Below, piece after piece: positions 1 through 5,229 of a stretch of 5,229 nucleotides of DNA (within the stretch, counting starts at the first letter, position 1; each line of letters starts with the position of its first letter). The notes beneath the pieces are model-generated. The model was not told where the DNA came from. It searched no databases and saw only the letters and a program-made list of their open reading frames with translations. The position numbers and the translations under genes were made by a program. Origin of the DNA: an uncultured Eubacteriales bacterium (lineage in GTDB: Bacteria > Bacillota > Clostridia > Oscillospirales > UBA644); assembly GCA_934481505.1 (NCBI GenBank), contig CAKSPP010000106.1, positions 1 through 5,229 on the forward strand, written 5' to 3'.

Positions 1-1
1 A

Positions 2-6
2 CCTCC
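2..6 (-). promoter_or_regulatory. Possible ribosome binding site of a further gene beyond the left edge
   Basis: The minus strand after the AI-2E TAG stop reads TTTTCGGAGGT up to the window edge. GGAGG this close to the stop suggests that another co-transcribed gene starts within about ten bases outside the window. The start codon is not visible. Confidence 0.45.
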
Positions 7-11
7 GAAAA

Positions 12-1217
12 CTATTTCGAGATAATGTGTTTTTTCTGCAGATTTTTTTCTGCGGAACGGTTGAGTAAAGTATAAAGAACGCCGAAAGCGGGAGTTCCGA
101 GTATCATTCCGACAAACCCGAAAAGTCCGCCGCCGACAAGTATTGCCACAAGCGACCAGATAGGCGGAAGCCCGACGGAGTCGCCGACGATACGCACGCC
201 TATAATGTTTCCGTCAAGCTGCTGTAAAATAACAAGAAATACAACGAACCAGACAGCCTCCCACGGGTCTATCATAAGCAGGATAAACGCCGCCGGAACA
301 CCGCCGATAAACGGTCCGAAAAACGGAATTATATTGGTAACTCCGATAATAACGCTTATAAGAAGCGGATAGTCAAAGCGGAAAATCAGCATGCCGATAA
401 AGCAGAGAACCCCGACGCAGGAGGCGTCAAGAAGTCTTCCGGTTATAAAGCCGCTGAAAGTTTTATAGGTGAGGGACGAAACGGAATAAATTCTGTCGTT
501 CGTCTTTTCGTCGAAGATAGCTTCGGTGAAATTTCTTATTCTCTCCGAAAGCGTTTTCTTGCCCGCAAGAACATAGACCGACAAAACAAAACCTATAATG
601 ATATTCGCCGTCCAAAGGGCAATGCTCATCGTAATATCGAAAATTCGGGGGACAATTCCCACAACGAGATTTGAAAGATTGCCGAGCAGCCCTTTTATTC
701 CGCTTTCGATCGCGGGATAAAGCGTGTCTTCCATATTAAGGCTCTTCGCAAGCGAATCAAGGAACGTTTTGAGGTTCGAAAGATATGTTTCGATGTTTGA
801 AGAAAACAGCGAAAACGACTCTGCAAGCTGCGGAATAAGCAGCGAAAAAAGAAGAACGATTATAAGGAAAAAGATAAAATAAGTCGTGACGAGAGCGAAA
901 ACCGTCGGAAAAAAGCTTTTCGGAAGTTTCTTTTGGGCTTTTCTGAATTTCTTTGCGACAACGGTTTTGGGCTTTCTCTGTGCGGCGTTTTTCTTTTTGA
1001 AAAATTTAAGTTTCTTTTCGCCGCTGTAAAGGCTGCGGAAAAACTCATACGCCGGATTTAAGATAAACGCGATTATCAGTCCGACAATAAGCGGAGAAAG
1101 AAGAGACAAAACAAGTGAAAGAGCCGATGTTATGCTGTCGAACCGCAAACAGCATACGACGATGACGACAGCCGCTGTTATAAGCCACATAAGGCTTTTG
1201 AACAGTTTCTTATCCAT
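12..1217 (-). CDS. AI-2E family transporter (PF01594-type membrane protein)
   Basis: A 401-residue polytopic membrane protein of the AI-2E exporter family, which includes TqsA, YdiK and the Bacillus YtvI proteins. Members have been linked to autoinducer-2 export or to ion antiport, so the name does not prove the substrate. Family hallmarks are NIIPFFGPFIGG (295-306), QQLDGNIIG (332-340) and GGGLFGFVGMILGTP (362-376). Hydrophobic helices lie at about 8-24, 33-55, 103-128, 195-217, 264-279, 284-300, 303-316, 321-334 and 350-385. A polar, partly amphipathic segment (about 130-190) follows the third helix. The loop at 67-100 is unusually basic, with 16 Lys/Arg in 34 residues. The length is close to the family norm, and the start is fixed by AAAGGAG six bases upstream. 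The gene has its own promoter after the rubrerythrin terminator and ends with TAG; no terminator is visible in the 11 bases left. Family call is firm, substrate unknown. Confidence 0.94.
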   Translation of the reverse strand: MDKKLFKSLMWLITAAVVIVVCCLRFDSITSALSLVLSLLSPLIVGLIIAFILNPAYEFFRSLYSGEKKLKFFKKKNAAQRKPKTVVAKKFRKAQKKLPKSFFPTVFALVTTYFIFFLIIVLLFSLLIPQLAESFSLFSSNIETYLSNLKTFLDSLAKSLNMEDTLYPAIESGIKGLLGNLSNLVVGIVPRIFDITMSIALWTANIIIGFVLSVYVLAGKKTLSERIRNFTEAIFDEKTNDRIYSVSSLTYKTFSGFITGRLLDASCVGVLCFIGMLIFRFDYPLLISVIIGVTNIIPFFGPFIGGVPAAFILLMIDPWEAVWFVVFLVILQQLDGNIIGVRIVGDSVGLPPIWSLVAILVGGGLFGFVGMILGTPAFGVLYTLLNRSAEKNLQKKHIISK

Positions 1218-1223
1218 ATCTTT

Positions 1224-1230
1224 CTCCTTT
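1224..1230 (-). promoter_or_regulatory. Ribosome binding site of the AI-2E family gene
   Basis: AAAGGAG on the minus strand is six bases upstream of the ATG at 1217, ideal spacing. It fixes the start codon of this gene. Confidence 0.85.
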
Positions 1231-1235
1231 CCGTA

Positions 1236-1248
1236 CTTATCATTATCA
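1236..1248 (-). promoter_or_regulatory. Tandem GATAAT-GATAAG hexamers at the predicted transcription start, Fur-box-like half
   Basis: Directly after the -10 the minus strand reads TGATAATGATAAG. This matches the first 11 bases of the classical Fur consensus GATAATGATAATCATTATC, but the opposing ATTATC hexamer is absent. The position, overlapping the expected start site, would suit repression. Chance is plausible, so this is only a candidate. Confidence 0.25.
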
Positions 1249-1276
1249 GTATATCACAAATATATTGAAAAAACAA
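1248..1276 (-). promoter_or_regulatory. Sigma-A-type extended -10 promoter for the AI-2E family gene
   Basis: The minus strand reads TTGTTT (1276-1271), a 17-base spacer, then TATACT (1253-1248) preceded by TGA, an extended -10 (TGn) motif. The expected transcription start is near 1241, giving a leader of roughly 24 bases that contains the AAAGGAG ribosome site. It lies downstream of the rubrerythrin terminator, so the AI-2E gene is probably its own transcription unit. Confidence 0.75.
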
Positions 1277-1282
1277 GTAAAT

Positions 1283-1311
1283 TTTATAGTCAATGTAAAA
1301 TAAATTTACAA
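1283..1311 (-). promoter_or_regulatory. Weak second promoter candidate upstream of the AI-2E gene
   Basis: TTGTAA (1311-1306), a 17-base spacer and TATAAA (1288-1283) match sigma-A consensus at 4/6 and 5/6. It lies about 35 bases upstream of the better promoter and overlaps the TGTAAA inverted repeat. In such AT-rich DNA it may be fortuitous. Confidence 0.3.
1294..1310. repeat. Inverted repeat TGTAAA-N5-TTTACA, possible operator
   Basis: A perfect 6-base inverted repeat with a 5-base centre sits in the AT-rich spacer, 17 bases upstream of the best -35 element of the AI-2E gene. It also overlaps the -35 of a weaker promoter candidate. The size suits a dimeric regulator site, but AT-rich DNA makes such palindromes by chance. 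I do not recognise it as the site of a particular regulator. Confidence 0.35.
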
Positions 1312-1318
1312 ATTTGAT

Positions 1319-1348
1319 AAAAAACAGCCGCCCTTAATAGGACGGCTG
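1319..1348 (-). terminator. Rho-independent terminator after rubrerythrin
   Basis: On the minus-strand transcript CAGCCGUCCU pairs with AGGGCGGCUG over ten base pairs, with one U-G wobble and a short AUUA loop, followed directly by six U residues. Read on the plus strand, the wobble becomes a C-A mismatch and no U-tract follows, so it is directional. It starts 14 bases past the rubrerythrin stop and separates this operon from the AI-2E gene. Confidence 0.92.
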
Positions 1349-1362
1349 CCAAAAAAGTATTT

Positions 1363-1899
1363 TTAATAATTTTCGGGTTTGACCTGGAAATAAGCCTGCG
1401 GATGGTTGCAGACGGGGCAGACATCGGGAGCTTTTGTTCCGATGACGATATGTCCGCAGTTTCTGCACTGCCAGATAACAACGCTGCCTTTTTCGAAAAC
1501 TTCGCCCTCTTTGACGTTTGCAAGCAGTTTTCTGTATCTTTCCTCATGTTCTTTTTCGATTGCCGCAACGCCTCTGAAAAGAGTTGCGATTCTTTCAAAG
1601 CCCTCTTCTTCGGCTTCTTTTGCGAAACGGTCGTACATATCCGTCCATTCGTAGTTTTCGCCCTCTGCGGCGGAAAGCAGATTTTCGGCTGTCGTTCCGA
1701 GACCTCCGAGCTCTTTGAACCACATTTTTGCGTGTTCCTTTTCGTTTGCCGCGGTTTCTTCGAAAATAGCCGCTATCTGCTGATAGCCCTCTTTTTTCGC
1801 GACCGAAGCGAAGTAGGTGTATTTATTTCTCGCTTCGCTTTCTCCCGAAAACGCCGTTTTGAGGTTTGCTTCGGTTTTTGAACCTTTCAGTTCTTTCAT
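1363..1899 (-). CDS. rbr: Rubrerythrin (non-haem diiron peroxidase with C-terminal rubredoxin domain)
   Basis: A cytoplasmic protein that reduces hydrogen peroxide to water in anaerobes, drawing electrons through its rubredoxin iron centre, ultimately from NAD(P)H via a reductase or rubredoxin. The 178 residues form a complete classical rubrerythrin. The N-terminal four-helix domain (about 1-130) carries all expected diiron ligands by alignment with my recollection of the Desulfovibrio protein: Glu20 in GESEARNKY, Glu53 and His56 in NEKEH, Glu81 and Glu84 in GENYEW, Glu115 and His118 in EKEH. The C-terminal rubredoxin domain has CRNC (145-148) and CPVC (161-164), the four cysteines that hold a single iron. 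The length is normal and no key residue is missing. The start overlaps the upstream TGA by four bases, and a terminator begins 14 bases after the stop, so this is the last gene of its operon. No PerR-type operator is visible immediately upstream, so any oxidative control would act at the distant operon promoter. Confidence 0.97.
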   Translation of the reverse strand: MKELKGSKTEANLKTAFSGESEARNKYTYFASVAKKEGYQQIAAIFEETAANEKEHAKMWFKELGGLGTTAENLLSAAEGENYEWTDMYDRFAKEAEEEGFERIATLFRGVAAIEKEHEERYRKLLANVKEGEVFEKGSVVIWQCRNCGHIVIGTKAPDVCPVCNHPQAYFQVKPENY

Positions 1900-2660
1900 T
1901 TGTTATCGTCTCCTTTGGTTTTGTCGCCGCCTGTTATAGCGTCGTCTTTATAATAATCATAAACCATGCCTTTTTTGTTTACAAGCGAAAGTCTGCCCAA
2001 GAGTGACGCCGTAAACGCACCGATACAGTCGACAATGATATCTTTCATAGTGTCGGTAAGAGCAGCTCTTCCCACAAGGTCTGCTCCGCCTTCAAGACGG
2101 AATTTCTGCATGTTGAGTCCCAAAATGCCGTCGCCCGTGAATTCGTAAATTTCCCATACCGCACCTATCGTTACCGAGAAACAGAAAGCGAAAAGTGCGA
2201 CAAACCACGGTGACATCTTTACTTTTACGTTTTCGTGACCGTTGAGGATAGACACTATCATAAAGCCCAAAAATCCGGTCATCATACTGCTGAAAAAGTG
2301 CAGAACGTCGTCCCAATGGGGGATTCTGTAATAGAAGTTTGCGACTTCACCCAAGAAGATCGCACAGTAAAGGAAAATAAGGAACATCAACGCCAAGAAA
2401 CGCGGAATTTTGATGTTGAGCCTTTTTGAAAGGAAGCTCGGAAGGTTTATTGCAATCGCTCCCAGAATACATTGCAGCAGCATTAAAACATAATCCGAAT
2501 CCGATCTGCCCGTTCCTTTTATCAGGTCAGGAAAACAAAGTCTTAAAATAAGGTAGATTATCGGAAGAATAAAGCTTATAAGCACTACGAAATAAATTAT
2601 TTTCGAGGTTCTTTCCGCTCTTTCTTCCTTTGTCCTGACGCGTTTTTCTTTCTTTTTCAT
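1896..2660 (-). CDS. Polytopic membrane protein, DUF2238/YjdF-like, function unknown
   Basis: A 254-residue integral membrane protein with a very basic N-terminus (MKKKEKRVRTKEER), about six hydrophobic helices (roughly 20-40, 57-73, 87-107, 121-139, 151-168, 207-223) and a hydrophilic, charged C-terminal tail. Three polar motifs match my memory of the DUF2238 (YjdF) pattern: HWDDVLHF (115-122), WEIYEF (169-174) and DTMKDIIVD followed by GA (203-215). The family's role is unknown to me. The conserved His, Asp and Glu residues at helix ends could bind a metal or form an active site, but this is inference. The ATG has a good GGAGG six bases upstream. The gene follows the ABC gene by 23 bases, and its TGA overlaps the rubrerythrin ATG, so it is probably the middle gene of a three-gene operon. 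Family assignment is by motif recall, not by search; that it is a real membrane protein gene is much surer. Confidence 0.85.
   Translation of the reverse strand: MKKKEKRVRTKEERAERTSKIIYFVVLISFILPIIYLILRLCFPDLIKGTGRSDSDYVLMLLQCILGAIAINLPSFLSKRLNIKIPRFLALMFLIFLYCAIFLGEVANFYYRIPHWDDVLHFFSSMMTGFLGFMIVSILNGHENVKVKMSPWFVALFAFCFSVTIGAVWEIYEFTGDGILGLNMQKFRLEGGADLVGRAALTDTMKDIIVDCIGAFTASLLGRLSLVNKKGMVYDYYKDDAITGGDKTKGDDNK
1910..1916 (-). promoter_or_regulatory. Ribosome binding site of the rubrerythrin gene
   Basis: AAAGGAG on the minus strand lies ten bases upstream of the ATG at 1899, inside the last codons of the preceding gene. The spacing is slightly long. The ATGA overlap of stop and start suggests that reinitiation by ribosomes leaving the upstream gene also contributes. 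Confidence 0.7.
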
Positions 2661-2666
2661 TATTAT

Positions 2667-2671
2667 CCTCC
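2667..2671 (-). promoter_or_regulatory. Ribosome binding site of the DUF2238-like gene
   Basis: GGAGG on the minus strand lies six bases upstream of the ATG at 2660. It falls in the 23-base gap after the ABC gene stop. It supports the chosen start and translation from a shared transcript. Confidence 0.85.
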
Positions 2672-2683
2672 GTCCCGTTTTTT

Positions 2684-5229
2684 TTATTCAGTCCGCAACG
2701 CCGTTACCGGGTCTTTTTTCGCCGCAATTTTCGACGGTATAAGCCCTGCGATAAATGTTAAGAACATACTTATCGCAACGAGAATTGCCGCGGCGATCGG
2801 CGGAAGAGACGCATTTAAGGTCTCAATGCCTGTAAGTGAATGCAGAATGATATTTACTATAAGGTCAAGTCCGAGAGTAAGCAAAATTCCTATAACCCCT
2901 GCCGTAAAGCCCACAATGAGCGTTTCGGCGTTGAATACTCTCGAAATATCTTTTTTCGACGCTCCGATAGAACGCAGAATTCCGATTTCCTTTGTTCTTT
3001 CGAGAACCGAAATATAGGTGATTATTCCTATCATTATCGACGAAACGACAAGAGAAATCGTGACAAATGCGATAAGAACATAAGATATCGCGTCGATTAT
3101 CGTCGTTATCGAAGACATCAGCAAAGCGACATAGTCGGTATAGTTTATTTTATCGTCTTCCGCGACGGTTTCATTATATTTTGAAATAAGGGAAGATATG
3201 TTATCCTTGTTTTCGAAACTGTCGGCGTATATTTCCATCGTCCAAGGGTCTTCCTTGTCGATATATCCGAGCTTTTTGATGTTTTCGTCGTAGGTGGCGT
3301 CCGAAACTATCTCCGACGCAAAATCGGTATAAAACGTTTTGTAATCGTCGTCGGAAAATTCTTCGGCGTCAAAGAGGGCTGATACCCTGTCTGTCGGGAG
3401 AGCGGCAAACTGAGCTTTTACCCCTGCCGCATACTGCTCTTTAACCGAAGCCGTCGCCATTTCTTCGATATATCCGCGGAGAGTTTGTTCGTCAAGCCCC
3501 GAAACGTAATCTTCAATGCTCTTTTCGTCGAGAGTCATTTTCTGGCTCATCGCCTGTTTGAACATCTCCCGCATTGCCGCGTCGTCAAGGTTCGCCGTGT
3601 ACTGTTCGACTGCCGTTTTGACATATTCGTCTGTCGGTTTTGATTTTATTTCGATATAAATTCTTGCTTTGTCTTCGGCGGAAAGCGAAGAGAACCAATT
3701 CTTCACGGTTTCCGCTTCTTCGTCGTCTGAAATTTCCGATTTGAAAGGAAGCCCCGTAAGTATATCGGTTTTTTTGTTTTCAAGCTGTTCACGGAGCAGT
3801 TCGCTTTCGCCGTCAAGATTTATTATTCTGTCGGTCAAAAGCGAGGTATAGCCTATCGTGCCGCCTGACGACATCATATTCGAATCTTCGTTCGGTCTGA
3901 TAATTCCGACGATTTTAAGCTCCGTTTCGGAATTGTCGTAAAGATAGGAAAGACCCGCGTCGGTTTCTGTTAAGTCTTCATAGTCGCCGTCGGCGTTCTT
4001 TTTATAGATATCCGACGAAAGAATAACCCTGAAAGTTCTGCCGAGAATTTCGTCATAGCCGTGCTTTGAAATTTCGGTGTTTACAACTTCGCCCGTCGCA
4101 GCCTTTTCCATATCCGAAAGAATTTCGGCTTTTGTTTTAAGCCCGAGAGCGTAAAGCGTAAGGTCGCTTATTTCGTTTCTTTCGTTTACGATAAGCACCG
4201 TTTCGTCATAGTTTTCGGGCCATTTGCCGTCGACAAGGGTGTATTTTTCCTTTTCGGCGTCGCTCACAACTTCGCCGTCTTTTCCTGAAAGAAGTTCTTC
4301 CCAGACGTCAAATCCCGAAGAAGACATAAACATTGAAGAACCCTGAGCATAAATGCTGTCGCCGCCCATAACTTCGGTTATAAGCTCCATCGCGTCGCTC
4401 TTGACGATTTTTCCGTCGCCGTCTTTGGTGTAGATATTCAGATTTACGTCATAACCGTAGCGGACAGCCGAGGCGTATTTCGCGAAATCTTCGTTATTTT
4501 CTATATATTTCTTAAACGCTTTGAGGTTATTTTCGGTCGTTTCCGCCTGCGAAAGAGAGTTCGACAGCTCATACATCATCTTGTTTTCGTAAACGCCGTC
4601 GAGGTCGTGTTCGGCTTTGCCGTCGGTTTTCCCCGAAAGAGCGGAAATCATCGAAGAAAGGTCTTTCGACTCTCTCTGAATTTCTATCGGGTAGTTCGAA
4701 AGAGTGTCTTTCTGAACGTCGTCGATATAGTTTTTAACGCCCGTCGAAACCGAAAGGATAAGGGCAATACCGATAATTCCTATCGATCCCGCAAAACTTG
4801 TGAGAAATGTTCTGCCCTTTTTCGTCATCAGGTTGTTTTTCGAAAGGGAAAGAGCGGTGAAAAACGACATCGACGATTTTTTCTTGCGGTTCTTTTTTAT
4901 TTCTTCGTCGGTCTTGTCGGGTATTTCCGAAACGTAGGGCGACGAATCGTCCTTTACTTCACCGTCGAAAAGTTTTACAGTGCGTGTCGCGTATTTTTCG
5001 GCAAGCTCGGGGTTGTGGGTGACCATTATGATAAGGCGGTCTTTGGATATTTCCTTTAATATATCCATAACCTGAACGCTCGTCTGCGAGTCGAGAGCTC
5101 CCGTCGGTTCGTCGGCAAGCAGAATTTCGGGGTCGTTTACGATAGCTCTTGCAATCGCGACTCTCTGCATCTGTCCGCCCGACATCTGATTCGGCTTTTT
5201 GTTGAGTTGGTCGCCGAGCCCGACTTTTT
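2684..5229 (-). CDS. ABC transporter, fused ATP-binding and FtsX/MacB-type permease protein (5' end outside window)
   Basis: This is one chain joining an ABC ATPase to an FtsX-like permease, the architecture of mechanotransmission (MacB-type) transporters. These act at the membrane in lipoprotein or peptide export, drug resistance or signalling; the substrate cannot be read here. The frame stays open to the right edge, so the gene is partial: 847 codons are visible and Walker A and the Q-loop are missing. Counting from the Met at 5185, which is not the start, the signature MSGGQ is at 1-5, Walker B ILLADEP at 21-27, D-loop ALD at 30-32 and switch His at 57. A Lys/Arg-rich linker (97-103) leads to TM1 (about 127-148), a roughly 550-residue extracytoplasmic domain, then three helices (about 700-724, 756-781, 796-817). 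The ERTKEIGILRSIGA motif (729-742) and C-terminal KKDPVTALR are typical of the family. The visible part contains no cysteine. It is the first visible gene of the operon, 23 bases before the next start. Family call is firm, substrate unknown. Confidence 0.93.
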   Translation of the reverse strand, partial: KVGLGDQLNKKPNQMSGGQMQRVAIARAIVNDPEILLADEPTGALDSQTSVQVMDILKEISKDRLIIMVTHNPELAEKYATRTVKLFDGEVKDDSSPYVSEIPDKTDEEIKKNRKKKSSMSFFTALSLSKNNLMTKKGRTFLTSFAGSIGIIGIALILSVSTGVKNYIDDVQKDTLSNYPIEIQRESKDLSSMISALSGKTDGKAEHDLDGVYENKMMYELSNSLSQAETTENNLKAFKKYIENNEDFAKYASAVRYGYDVNLNIYTKDGDGKIVKSDAMELITEVMGGDSIYAQGSSMFMSSSGFDVWEELLSGKDGEVVSDAEKEKYTLVDGKWPENYDETVLIVNERNEISDLTLYALGLKTKAEILSDMEKAATGEVVNTEISKHGYDEILGRTFRVILSSDIYKKNADGDYEDLTETDAGLSYLYDNSETELKIVGIIRPNEDSNMMSSGGTIGYTSLLTDRIINLDGESELLREQLENKKTDILTGLPFKSEISDDEEAETVKNWFSSLSAEDKARIYIEIKSKPTDEYVKTAVEQYTANLDDAAMREMFKQAMSQKMTLDEKSIEDYVSGLDEQTLRGYIEEMATASVKEQYAAGVKAQFAALPTDRVSALFDAEEFSDDDYKTFYTDFASEIVSDATYDENIKKLGYIDKEDPWTMEIYADSFENKDNISSLISKYNETVAEDDKINYTDYVALLMSSITTIIDAISYVLIAFVTISLVVSSIMIGIITYISVLERTKEIGILRSIGASKKDISRVFNAETLIVGFTAGVIGILLTLGLDLIVNIILHSLTGIETLNASLPPIAAAILVAISMFLTFIAGLIPSKIAAKKDPVTALRTE
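3314..3694 (-). repeat. Four diverged 31-32 residue tandem units in the ABC permease ectodomain
   Basis: This is a protein-level repeat inside the extracytoplasmic domain. Counting from the Met at 5185, the units begin FSSLSAEDKARIYIE (498), TANLDDAAMREMFKQ (530), VSGLDEQTLRGYIEE (561) and FAALPTDRVSALFDA (593). The aligned Leu residues are 501, 533, 564 and 596, spaced 32, 31 and 32. Without gaps, position +5 is mostly hydrophobic (K, M, L, V), and +8 and +9 are hydrophobic or aromatic (IY, MF, YI, LF). Each unit then continues into a second polar, probably helical segment ending near an aromatic or Gln residue. The likely fold is a row of helical hairpins, perhaps a binding or oligomerisation surface. 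The units are too diverged to be recent duplications, and the repeat was found by eye only. Confidence 0.5.

Noticed and set aside
1218..1362. Riboswitch or small RNA in the spacer before the AI-2E gene
   Set aside because: Apart from the terminator hairpin the spacer is very AT-rich with no GC stems or recognised aptamer core, and the predicted leader is only about 24 bases.
1290..1598. Minus-strand open frame of 102 codons overlapping rubrerythrin and its terminator
   Set aside because: It runs in another frame of the rubrerythrin gene and through the terminator hairpin, and it has no family resemblance.
1402..1881. Plus-strand open frame of 159 codons opposite rubrerythrin
   Set aside because: It is antisense to a fully supported rubrerythrin, has no ribosome site or recognisable domain, and its Phe/Cys-rich composition is what complementing Glu/Lys/Ala codons produces.
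2840..3184. Plus-strand open frame of 114 codons rich in Arg, Asn and Tyr
   Set aside because: It is the antisense of the permease transmembrane region; its composition is an artefact of complementing hydrophobic codons.
4607..5059. Plus-strand open frame of 150 codons opposite the ABC gene
   Set aside because: It is a shadow of the ABC coding region with Arg/Phe/Val-rich low-information sequence and no supporting start signal.
5183..5185. ATG at 5185 as the start of the ABC protein
   Set aside because: The same frame continues open to the window edge, and the upstream codons read VGLGDQLNKKPNQ, the normal run-in to the MSGGQ signature. The Met is internal and the gene is cut by the window.
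1..5229. Mobile element, CRISPR array, tRNA or toxin-antitoxin pair
   Set aside because: No terminal inverted repeats, transposase motifs, spaced direct DNA repeats, cloverleaf or small paired frames with ribosome sites were seen on either strand.

Overview
All genes in this 5.2 kb window lie on the minus strand, so transcription runs from high to low coordinates. The likely source is an anaerobic Firmicute of the Clostridia type. The grounds are a classical rubrerythrin, strong AGGAGG-type ribosome binding sites, an ABC ATPase fused to its FtsX-type permease, AT-rich intergenic DNA with a sigma-A-like promoter, and a clean rho-independent terminator. No species can be named from the sequence alone.

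Layout in transcription order. (1) From the right edge to 2684: the C-terminal 847 codons of a large ABC transporter with ATPase and permease on one chain (MacB/FtsX type). Its start and Walker A region lie outside the window. (2) 2660-1896: a six-helix membrane protein with the motif pattern of the DUF2238/YjdF family. It begins 23 bases after the ABC stop and has its own Shine-Dalgarno site. (3) 1899-1363: a complete rubrerythrin whose ATG overlaps the preceding TGA (ATGA). (4) A rho-independent terminator at 1348-1319 closes this apparent three-gene operon. (5) A 145-base AT-rich spacer carries a good extended -10 promoter, a second weaker candidate, an inverted repeat and a tandem GATAAT-like pair. 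(6) 1217-12: an AI-2E family (PF01594) transporter, expressed as a separate unit. The last 11 bases of the window hold another GGAGG, which suggests that one more gene follows just off the left edge.

The ABC permease, DUF2238-like protein and rubrerythrin are probably co-transcribed, and the last two look translationally coupled. The functional link is not evident. A cell-envelope transporter or sensor grouped with a peroxide-scavenging protein would fit an envelope or oxidative stress response, but that is inference. I found no mobile elements, CRISPR arrays, tRNA or rRNA genes.

The genes are mostly of ordinary families. The least ordinary feature is the approximately 550-residue ectodomain of the ABC permease, which contains four diverged tandem units with a regular 31-32 residue period. 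I see no evidence for a wholly new system.
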